Shown here: positions 9,005 through 15,903 of the stretch, one piece after another | Numbering within the stretch: the stretch's first letter is position 1 | How the letters are laid out: every line of letters begins with the position of its first letter | From: Candidatus Margulisiibacteriota bacterium | GTDB taxonomy: Bacteria; Margulisbacteria; Riflemargulisbacteria; GWF2-39-127 | NCBI GenBank assembly: GCA_003242895.1 | Contig: QKMY01000065.1 | Coordinates: 1-36,163 of the forward strand | DNA length: 36,163 bases | Direction: 5' to 3' | Notes under the pieces: generated by a model | What the model was told of the DNA's origin: nothing | Databases searched by the model: none | Seen by the model: the letters and a program-made list of their open reading frames with translations, nothing else | Made by a program: the position numbers and the translations under genes

Positions 9005-9088
9005 ACGATTATACAATAGATCATTTGTGTGATGATTCTTTATTAAATTTTACTATATTATTTTAGCCTAGAATCTATGTATAATCGT
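9005..9088. repeat. inverted repeat with outward-facing -10 boxes between yqeK and glmU
   Basis: Arm 9005-9021 (ACGATTATACAATAGAT) and arm 9073-9088 (ATCTATGTATAATCGT) are inverse complements except for one inserted A, and are separated by 51 bp. Each arm contains TATAAT in the outward direction: minus strand 9008-9013 toward yqeK, and plus strand 9080-9085 toward glmU. Neither has a recognisable -35 at the usual distance, so promoter activity is uncertain. Confidence 0.6.
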
Positions 9089-9157
9089 CATTTGTACAAA
9101 GCTAATTTCATAAAGAAATAACAGATAATTCAAATTATAAATAAATGGAGAAAATAA

Positions 9158-10114
9158 ATGACATTACATGCAATTATACTAGCAGCGGGAAAAGGCACAA
9201 GAATGAAATCAAAAAAGGTCAAAACAATCCATGATGTCGCAGGAATACCTGTCATCAATAAAGTCATCAATAATCTCGAAGAGCTAAACATTAGTTCAAT
9301 GTGTATCGTCGTAGGTTTTCAATCTGATGATGTATTAAAAACCGTCACCTCAACCAAAGTTGAATTCGTTACACAAAAAGAGCAGCTTGGAACTGGACAT
9401 GCAGTGATACAAACCGAAGAAAACTTTAAAAATAAGGAAGGTGATATCATCATTCTTCCCGGCGATGCTCCACTTATAAGCGCAAAAACCCTTAATGATT
9501 TTTATTTGTATCACAAGAAAACTGATGCCCACATTTCTGTCCTATCGACGTCAATGCCAGACCCGACCGGATACGGACGAATTATTAGAGATAAAAGCGA
9601 TCAGGTACTTAAAATTGTCGAGCAAAAAGATGCCACCGAAGATGAACGCTTAGTGAAAGAAATAAACACAGGTATATACTGTGTCAGCAAATCTGTTCTA
9701 TTTCAAAGTTTAAAAAGCATAACAACTGATAACAAGCAAAAAGAATACTACCTGACCGATATCATCCAGATTGCAAAAAATAACGGACAATCAGTATATT
9801 CATATGTTGCTAACAATTATCGTGAATTCCAGGGAATTAACAGCAGAAAGGACCTATCAGACGTATCTCTCTATCTATACCAGTTAAAAAATGAACTCCT
9901 GATGAATAATGGGGTGACAATTATTGATCCGAACACAACCTATATTGAACACAACGCAATAATAGATCAAGATACAATAATCTATCCAGGAGTATACATT
10001 AAAGGACATTCAATAATCGGAAATAATTGCGTTATAGGTAGCAACACATATATTGAAAATGGGATCGTGCCTGACAACACTGTGATTCTGCCTAATCAAA
10101 ATATTATTGCATAA
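9158..10114 (+). CDS. glmU: GlmU-like UDP-N-acetylglucosamine pyrophosphorylase lacking the acetyltransferase domain
   Basis: The uridyltransferase half of GlmU makes UDP-GlcNAc from UTP and GlcNAc-1-phosphate for peptidoglycan. Residues 1-230 hold the nucleotidyltransferase motifs: LAAGKGTRMKS, K22, EQLGTGHAV, LPGDAPLI, GYGRII and EINTGIY. The remaining residues are a linker and only about seven hexapeptide repeats (about 255-305). The protein stops at 318 residues, where full GlmU has about 450. The missing part normally acetylates GlcN-1-P. The 250 bp downstream contain no continuation in any frame, so this is not a recent frameshift. The start has GGAG eight bases upstream. Another enzyme must supply GlcNAc-1-P if this gene is the sole glmU. 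Confidence 0.9.
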   Translation: MTLHAIILAAGKGTRMKSKKVKTIHDVAGIPVINKVINNLEELNISSMCIVVGFQSDDVLKTVTSTKVEFVTQKEQLGTGHAVIQTEENFKNKEGDIIILPGDAPLISAKTLNDFYLYHKKTDAHISVLSTSMPDPTGYGRIIRDKSDQVLKIVEQKDATEDERLVKEINTGIYCVSKSVLFQSLKSITTDNKQKEYYLTDIIQIAKNNGQSVYSYVANNYREFQGINSRKDLSDVSLYLYQLKNELLMNNGVTIIDPNTTYIEHNAIIDQDTIIYPGVYIKGHSIIGNNCVIGSNTYIENGIVPDNTVILPNQNIIA

Positions 10115-10362
10115 TAAATTATTGCAATCCTCTTATCGAAAATACCTGTTATTTTGCATCATCAAAACAGGAATGATTACTCTGTTGATCAAAACACACC
10201 ACAGCGTAGCAATCAAATTTTCCTACTATTTTTTCGTTAATAATAATTTCAGTAAACCCAGAAGAGCTAACGGTTATATAAAAAACAATTCTATCTAGTG
10301 ATCAAAATTATTTGAAAGATAAGAAAAAAAATGCTATAAGATATAATATAGGTGGTGACGAT

Positions 10363-10977
10363 TTGAGCTGGAAACAAATCATAGAATTATTACAACAAGG
10401 TGAAGGACCTTCAATCGAGTTTAAAAAAAACTTGTTGAATTCCATTGATTTGGCAAAAGATCTTGCTGCTTTTTCCAATGCTAAAGGGGGTTATATAGTT
10501 CTTGGCATTGATGATAAAAATGGTCATTTAATAGGAGAAACAGTCACTAAAGAATGGATTCTAGCCGTAGCTAAAGCAAAATGCAACCCCAAGCTTATCC
10601 CACTTGTTACTGAAATTGAGAAGGCAAACAAAAATATATTGCTAATCTCGGTCCATGAAGGAAATTCAAAACCCTATTTTGCTGATTCCAAATGTTATAT
10701 TAGAGATAATAAAATTACACGATTAGCATCCCTGGACGAAGAGAAGTCTCTCTCTGCAAACCTTAAGAATATTCATGAAGGCCTAAATAAAAGACAAAAA
10801 GATGCCCTCAACCACGTTCATGAGAATGGCTCGATTACTAATATGATCTATAGAGACCTTTTCAAGGTATCCCACAAAACTGCACATATTGAATTAGTAG
10901 AGCTTCTAAGGCAAGAATTATTAGCTACAGCAGGAAAAGGAAGAAGCACGTGCTACATCTTGCCTGAAATTAAATAG
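10363..10977 (+). CDS. AlbA_2 (Schlafen-type) putative DNA-binding/ATP-binding regulator with C-terminal winged helix
   Basis: The first 120 residues match the AlbA_2 fold found in Schlafen-like bacterial regulators: GEGPSIEFKKN, then DLAKDLAAFSNAKGGYIVLGI, LISVHEGNSKPYF and YIRDNKITRLAS. Residues about 135-200 look like a winged helix-turn-helix (KRQKDALNHVHENGSITN, then a recognition-like helix and GRSTCYIL). Partners and targets of such proteins are mostly unknown; many are transcriptional regulators and some belong to defence loci. The start is TTG 10363, chosen because AGGTGGTG lies 5-6 nt upstream and the protein then opens like its family (SWKQIIELLQQGEG). It is convergent with the methyltransferase gene, 6 bp apart. 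Confidence 0.8.
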   Translation: MSWKQIIELLQQGEGPSIEFKKNLLNSIDLAKDLAAFSNAKGGYIVLGIDDKNGHLIGETVTKEWILAVAKAKCNPKLIPLVTEIEKANKNILLISVHEGNSKPYFADSKCYIRDNKITRLASLDEEKSLSANLKNIHEGLNKRQKDALNHVHENGSITNMIYRDLFKVSHKTAHIELVELLRQELLATAGKGRSTCYILPEIK

Positions 10978-10983
10978 GCAGGG

Positions 10984-12051
10984 TTATTTACATTTAAGAT
11001 AAAACAAGTATTCAGTAACAACCCTTTTTTTAGACTGTCCTGCACCATTTCCAAAAACATTATATGGCAATTCAACAATATCAACGTGGCCTTTTTTCTC
11101 TAAAATTGTTAGCATTTCATTTCTTTCTAATAATCCTTCAGAATTATAACTGACAAATATATGCTCGGCTTTAATATGCTTTATCAACATCCGAAATGCT
11201 AGCTCTGCATATTTTACCTGAGAATAACGGCTTTTCAATAAATCGCGCTTGAACTTCTTGGTTTTCCCATAAACCTCAGGCTTATTCCATTTAACAATAT
11301 TTTCAAGAATATGATAATTATCTATATACTGACGGGTATTATACGGAGGGTCAATATAGACTACCTGAGTGTGAATGTGCTCGACTAGAATATTTGCATC
11401 CATAGATACTATTAAGTTTTTATTCTTACTAACCGCATAGTTTGGGTACTTCATTTCAAGTTTTTTATATACATTATTATCTATTTTATGTATCCCATTC
11501 ACCATCGATTTCGAACCTAAATGCTTTAGATAAGAATCATACTGCCCGCAGGTATTGGCACACTTATCAATTGAGTATATCAGACTAGTCAATAGGATAC
11601 TTTTCTCTTTAAAGTTGATTTCTCTTTTTTTATATATTTCTTCTATGGTATCTCGAATTTCATCTATAATTTTTGCATTCTCTATTGTAAAATAGCATCC
11701 TCCAAAATTATGACTAACATAACCATAATAACCATCTACCTGATTAAATTTATCTATAAGTTCATAAATCTTGGGGACCGATACCTCAATATTATTACAC
11801 CCGAAAAAAGCCTGATAAATTATATAATTAGAAAATAAAATATCATTAACTACAAGCTGAGCATCAGGAAATATTTTTTTTATGCCTTCTGCCACTACCC
11901 CAGTTCCAGCAAACAAATCTGCAAATGAATATATTTCACCAACCCGATCTATCATAATCTTTAGCAAGGGTGCTAATAAATTAGACTTCGATCCGAGATA
12001 TTTCCTATTCTGGATATTAAAAGTTTCTATAGGTTTTACTATGTTTTGCAT
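10984..12051 (-). CDS. D12-class DNA adenine-N6 methyltransferase, solitary
   Basis: The enzyme transfers a methyl group from S-adenosylmethionine to adenine N6 in DNA. The N-terminal motif X (NRKYLGSKSNLL, residues 15-26), the AdoMet-binding motif I (FADLFAGTGVVAEG, 43-56) and the catalytic motif IV (YIDPPYNTRQY, 232-242) appear in the order of the D12 (alpha) group. Residues between 75 and 215 form the variable target-recognition region. It is 355 residues long, longer than Dam. No restriction endonuclease is adjacent, so it is either an orphan regulator-type methylase or half of a degraded restriction-modification pair. The start has AGGAG about 8 nt upstream. The target sequence cannot be told from the protein. 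Confidence 0.88.
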   Translation of the reverse strand: MQNIVKPIETFNIQNRKYLGSKSNLLAPLLKIMIDRVGEIYSFADLFAGTGVVAEGIKKIFPDAQLVVNDILFSNYIIYQAFFGCNNIEVSVPKIYELIDKFNQVDGYYGYVSHNFGGCYFTIENAKIIDEIRDTIEEIYKKREINFKEKSILLTSLIYSIDKCANTCGQYDSYLKHLGSKSMVNGIHKIDNNVYKKLEMKYPNYAVSKNKNLIVSMDANILVEHIHTQVVYIDPPYNTRQYIDNYHILENIVKWNKPEVYGKTKKFKRDLLKSRYSQVKYAELAFRMLIKHIKAEHIFVSYNSEGLLERNEMLTILEKKGHVDIVELPYNVFGNGAGQSKKRVVTEYLFYLKCK

Positions 12052-12444
12052 ATTTACTACTCCTGTTTAACATTTTACCAATAATTTCAAAAAACCAAAT
12101 GTTTCAAAATAATTGTTAATGATATTTTATGTTAATAAATGGGATATACAGTTCTAATCGCTATTTAATGGCCGGATAAATAAAAGTCAACGGAAATCCT
12201 TGTATCACTAATAGTTATAGAAAATAATCGCAACACGTTAACAAAAAAACTTATTATTAAAGAAAATATTGCAATTGCAGGAATCCATCTTTTTATGATA
12301 CCATCTGGAAATGAATTATTTTGCAAATTCTGAGAGAGTCTTAAAATATACATTTCACAATAATCTTGCTAATAGCATATACAATATTTGAAATTATTGC
12401 AGAAAGAGTACGACATATAAACAGAGGGAGAAAGGATTGATAAA
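12052..12444. other. 393-bp intergenic region
   Basis: This very AT-rich spacer separates the methyltransferase from the first DHp-like gene and must contain both divergent promoters. A 62-codon minus-strand frame (12165-12353) would encode one hydrophobic helix, but it lacks a ribosome site and family resemblance, so it is not called. TATACA (12385-12390) with TTCACA about 18 bp upstream is a weak candidate promoter for the gene at 12445. Confidence 0.4.
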
Positions 12445-12816
12445 ATGCAAATAACTAATACGATTTTTAATCCTACAATAAACACAGCATTGAATCAGAT
12501 CAATAATAGTGTCAATCAACTCAACCAAATCAATAAAATGGACATCGAAAATGAATACTTAAAAAAAGCACTCAACGTAGTAAGCATATCCTTAAACCAT
12601 GAAGTCAATAATGCCCTGACACCAATTTTTTTCATGTCAAACTTCTTCAAAAATAAAACTGATGATCCTGACTTAAAAGCAGCTCTTGAGATTATTCTAT
12701 TAGCTGCCAAAAAGATACAAAATACCGTAACAAGCATTAATAACCTGCAGAAAGCGGATGTAATACCAACAACTCAATACTTAGAAGGTATTACGATGTT
12801 AGATATTGGAAATTAA
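12445..12816 (+). CDS. orphan histidine-kinase DHp-like small protein, copy 1
   Basis: I do not know a named function. Residues 45-103 resemble the dimerisation/phospho-acceptor (HisKA) helical hairpin of two-component kinases. The H-box is SLNHEVNNALTPI, with H52 followed by an acidic residue and the NxL pattern. A second amphipathic helix (DLKAALEIILLAAKKIQNTV) follows, ending in YLEGITMLDI. No ATP-binding HATPase domain follows; the protein ends at 123 residues. The first 35 residues are Asn/Gln-rich and probably flexible. A good ribosome site (GGGAGAAAGGA) precedes the ATG. It is paralogous to the gene at 13720 and sits just upstream of thpR on the same strand. It could accept phosphate from a kinase in trans, form heterodimers, or be a kinase remnant. 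Confidence 0.7.
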   Translation: MQITNTIFNPTINTALNQINNSVNQLNQINKMDIENEYLKKALNVVSISLNHEVNNALTPIFFMSNFFKNKTDDPDLKAALEIILLAAKKIQNTVTSINNLQKADVIPTTQYLEGITMLDIGN

Positions 12817-12884
12817 TTCCTTGGTTATACAAACAGATTATCGACTTGAAATTGACCACTGAATACTATAAACTAGCTCTTAAA

Positions 12885-13424
12885 ATGAGAGCTTTTATAT
12901 CCTTTAAATTACCATATGAACTTATTTATTCCCTAAAAACTACTACACAAAACCTTAAACAGTTTGGTACAGATATTCGTTGGGTAACGCAAAATAATTA
13001 CCATATTACCATTTCTTTTTATGAGAGCGTGACTGAAACTGACTTCGAAAAAATCTTTATTAAACTATCTGAGACTTATTCTGAACTATCATCAATAAAG
13101 TTTTCACTAGCGTCTATTGAGATATCCCCGAACTTACATCATCCACGGTTATTATGGTTTAGGCTTAGCAATGAAACCCATTTTCAGGAAGTTTATAAAA
13201 CAGGAAACTTCGTGGACGACAACAAGTTCAAACCACATATCACGCTTGGTAGATTCAAGTCATCACAAAATATTGTAAATTTGGACTCCCACCTGCAAAA
13301 TAATTATTCTATCGATAAAATTGATAAAAATATTTATTCAATAAACACTATAGAATTCGTTAAAAGCACAATTTCCGATTCAGGTCCTACATATTCACTA
13401 CTTAAATCCATAAGACTTAAGTAG
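12885..13424 (+). CDS. thpR: RNA 2',3'-cyclic phosphodiesterase (2H family, LigT/ThpR)
   Basis: ThpR opens 2',3'-cyclic phosphate ends of RNA (and in vitro joins tRNA halves by 2'-5' linkage). The two catalytic HxT motifs are visible: HIT at residues 40-42 (NYHITISFY) and HIT at 118-120 (KPHITLGRF). The N-terminal MRAFISFKLP matches the family start, so ATG 12885 is preferred over the in-frame TTG at 12846, although no Shine-Dalgarno is evident. The length of 179 residues is normal. It lies between two DHp-like paralogues on the same strand, 68 bp after the first. An inverted repeat folds across its stop codon. Confidence 0.9.
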   Translation: MRAFISFKLPYELIYSLKTTTQNLKQFGTDIRWVTQNNYHITISFYESVTETDFEKIFIKLSETYSELSSIKFSLASIEISPNLHHPRLLWFRLSNETHFQEVYKTGNFVDDNKFKPHITLGRFKSSQNIVNLDSHLQNNYSIDKIDKNIYSINTIEFVKSTISDSGPTYSLLKSIRLK

Positions 13425-13427
13425 TGA
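13395..13427. repeat. inverted repeat across the thpR stop codon
   Basis: TCACTACTTAA and TTAAGTAGTGA form a perfect 11-bp stem around an 11-nt loop, and weaker pairing extends it. The thpR stop (13422-13424) lies in the right arm. There is no T-run after it on the plus strand, so it is not a typical intrinsic terminator. It may protect the mRNA 3' end. Confidence 0.6.
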
Positions 13428-13719
13428 GAATACAATGATGATCGCATATTAAATTAAAATATTTTATTATTCAAATAAACACCCACAAAAATGTTTACAG
13501 CTGACCCTGAAAAAAGTAATTTTAACGCTATTACTTCTAATTAAGGGGCCTCGATCGATAGATACAGATGAAAAACTACAAAAATAACTTCTCTAGCTAA
13601 CAGGATAATATACCGCATTTTTTTTATGCTGGAATAATTTAGCGCCTACCTATATAATATCACTCGAAATAAAAAGATATATTTTAATATTGTTTAAATC
13701 TCAACGTTAATTACATCAT
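13425..13719. other. 295-bp intergenic region
   Basis: The spacer between thpR and the second DHp-like gene is AT-rich with no coding signal. A TATAAT lies at 13653-13658 on the plus strand without a good -35. A short AT-rich inverted repeat (AAGTAAT / ATTACTT) lies near 13515-13537. Confidence 0.4.
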
Positions 13720-14091
13720 ATGACACTAACTTACAATAAAATAAAGAATATCAGTATTGACGAGCATTCTCAGCCAAGATTTGAATCGCCAATGGAAGTG
13801 TTGAATCATATTTCGACAACTTACAACCACGAAATTTTTAATGCGCTCCAGCCTATCCTTACACTTGCAAATATACACATAAAAAAAAGCATTGATCCAC
13901 AATCGAAACAAATTTGGGAAACAATACTCTCTTCATTGTACAAAATTGAAGATGTTGTTAAAGCTATCAATAAGTTAGCTTACATTAATACTATTCCAAG
14001 AACAGAGTATATAGAAGGAATCGAGATGATAGATATAAAAAAAATATTATCAGCTATAGAATCGAATTCTGAAGCCGTTGCAAGAAACTAA
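13720..14091 (+). CDS. orphan histidine-kinase DHp-like small protein, copy 2
   Basis: Function not recognised. It is the same length (123 residues) and layout as the protein at 12445. An H-box-like TYNHEIFNALQPI (H37-E38) is followed by a hydrophobic second helix (KQIWETILSSLYKIEDVVKAI) and the shared ending RTEYIEGIEMIDI. The two copies are clearly related over about 75 residues but are diverged elsewhere, so the duplication is old. There is no ATPase domain, receiver domain or membrane helix. No ribosome site is evident before the ATG, so the start is less sure; M25 is another option that keeps the whole DHp hairpin. It converges with the PorV-TPR gene, 9 bp apart. Confidence 0.68.
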   Translation: MTLTYNKIKNISIDEHSQPRFESPMEVLNHISTTYNHEIFNALQPILTLANIHIKKSIDPQSKQIWETILSSLYKIEDVVKAINKLAYINTIPRTEYIEGIEMIDIKKILSAIESNSEAVARN

Positions 14092-14100
14092 GCAATCATA

Positions 14101-15903
14101 CTATTTATTACTCAGATAAAGAGAGAGCTTAAACTGCAATTCCTCATTATCTGGAGCTAGTTTCAAGGCTTTTGACCAAATATCAACGGCATGTTCTTTT
14201 TGGTCTAGTCGAATATACATGTTTCCTAGCCAGACATAAGCCTTTATTGAAGCTGGATTTAATTCAATTGCCCTCAGATAGCTATCAATAGCAGATTTGT
14301 AATCCTGCTGAATGAAACAGACATATCCATGTTCGTAGAACCTATCAGATTCTTCTTCTATTGTTTTGCCGCCTTTAGTCCATGATTTTCTTGCTTCGTC
14401 GGATTGTCCGAGCATTTTATAACTATTTCCCAACCAGAGATATGCAAGTTCAAACTTCGGGTCGATAGCTATCGCCTTTTTATACTCGCCAATAGCTTTT
14501 TCATAATTCCTATCATTAAAATAAACATAACCCTGCTGATAATAATCCGGGGCAGTATTAATTTTGAAATACTTAGCAACTCGTTTTTTTATACTTTCAT
14601 TACCAGGATCAAGAGTAAGCGTTTTATCCCAATATTCCCGAGCTCGATCCTTCTGATCTAAATTGAGATAGGAGGCACCTAAGGCTATATAGGTTCGGAT
14701 TCTTTTGTCATCAAATTGTAATGATTGAAGCAATAGCTCGATAGCTTTTTCGTATTCCTCGTTTATAAATGCCGCATTTGCTTGATTGATCAACACAGTA
14801 AAACCATCTGGATACTCATTTTTTTTCTCTTCAGGAGAATACATCCGATCGGAAATAGGTAGTGATTGCCGGTTATTATTCGTTGTTAACACTGAATCAA
14901 CATTCAACTCAACACTCTTGGTGGGGATAGTATTAGCAGTTCCTATCGTTTCAGGTACCAGAACTGTCTTCATTTTCTTTTCCGGCAAAGAGAATTGATA
15001 CCCAAAGGAGAATCTCTGCAAATTGCCTACCTCATTATATTTTGAGGCCATTACAGCATAATCAAAATTAACCGGACCTAAGCTGATCCCAAGCCCAAAC
15101 GTACTCTGCCCCTCATTCATGCCACCACGAAGTTCAAGTTCATCTATTAGCCTGTAACCTACTCCAAAATGATAAGTGTACGGACGGTTTGTGATTTTTT
15201 TTATTGAGGCACGGACACGGACTTTCGCATCAATTGACTTATAATCAAAAGCTCCGATAATCTTTAATGGCGCTGTATCAAGACTCTCATTAAAAGTGTT
15301 CCACTTTAAAGCTGGCTTCAAAATATTAATTGCTGATATTCCAAAGCGGTAACTATTATCAAGGGCCCATATAATACCAATATCCATTCCATAGCCAGAG
15401 GAAGAATTGTCCCACAATTTTTGATCGATAAATTTCAACGTACATCCTGCAAAAATCTTTTTTGTACTAAAATCAGTTGCATAACTTATTAGCAGAGCAG
15501 TCGAAATATAGGAAAAAAGTTCCCCGGTCGCTTCGGGCCTACCTTCAGAATTAATTTGCGTTTCAGGAATGTTGCTTACGCCTGCCGAATAATAATGGGT
15601 TGCAAAGGTACCGTACTGAAAAGGTACTGCTACTGCCAGCGACTTATAATTGGTATCGATAAAAATAGATTGGTACATGCTCTCCAAAACAGCATTTTTT
15701 ATGCCATAAATTCCAGCCGGATTGTATAACGTCTCCCAGATTTCTCCGGTATTTGCACCGAAGGCATCACCATAAGCCATCGCTTTTGCTCCACCACCAT
15801 TCTCAAGAAAAACAGCTCCGTTTTCAGAGGCAAGAACGTATGAACAGCAAAGAAAGCAGACAAAAAATACTGACAATTTAGTTGATATAAGTCTTTTTAA
15901 CAT
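14101..15903 (-). CDS. PorV/PorQ-like outer-membrane barrel fused to C-terminal TPR repeats
   Basis: Residues 1-26 are a signal peptide ending YVLAS. Residues 27 to about 310 look like the FadL-type barrel of the PorV/PorQ (UPF0164) family: ENGGGAKAMAYGDAFGA and ETLYNPAGI at the start, alternating beta strands, and a family-like FDYAVMASKYNEVGNLQRFSFG near the end. A Ser/Asn-rich linker (about 310-365) leads to at least five tetratricopeptide repeats (about 368-600), for example YEKAIGEYKKAIAIDPKFELAY. In Bacteroidota, PorV carries type IX secretion cargo to the surface. Here the gene directly follows a giant protein with a FlgD-like C-terminal domain (TAATG, 1-nt overlap), so a cargo-handling role is a reasonable inference. 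PorV proteins of Bacteroidota are shorter and lack TPRs. Confidence 0.85.
   Translation of the reverse strand: MLKRLISTKLSVFFVCFLCCSYVLASENGAVFLENGGGAKAMAYGDAFGANTGEIWETLYNPAGIYGIKNAVLESMYQSIFIDTNYKSLAVAVPFQYGTFATHYYSAGVSNIPETQINSEGRPEATGELFSYISTALLISYATDFSTKKIFAGCTLKFIDQKLWDNSSSGYGMDIGIIWALDNSYRFGISAINILKPALKWNTFNESLDTAPLKIIGAFDYKSIDAKVRVRASIKKITNRPYTYHFGVGYRLIDELELRGGMNEGQSTFGLGISLGPVNFDYAVMASKYNEVGNLQRFSFGYQFSLPEKKMKTVLVPETIGTANTIPTKSVELNVDSVLTTNNNRQSLPISDRMYSPEEKKNEYPDGFTVLINQANAAFINEEYEKAIELLLQSLQFDDKRIRTYIALGASYLNLDQKDRAREYWDKTLTLDPGNESIKKRVAKYFKINTAPDYYQQGYVYFNDRNYEKAIGEYKKAIAIDPKFELAYLWLGNSYKMLGQSDEARKSWTKGGKTIEEESDRFYEHGYVCFIQQDYKSAIDSYLRAIELNPASIKAYVWLGNMYIRLDQKEHAVDIWSKALKLAPDNEELQFKLSLYLSNK

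Noticed and set aside
10107-10298. 63-codon plus-strand reading frame after glmU
   Set aside because: It starts with TTG inside the glmU stop region, has no ribosome site and no left-handed beta-helix repeats, so it is neither a gene nor the missing GlmU domain.
12165-12353. 62-residue minus-strand frame with one hydrophobic helix
   Set aside because: No ribosome site and no recognisable family; short hydrophobic frames are common in AT-rich spacers.
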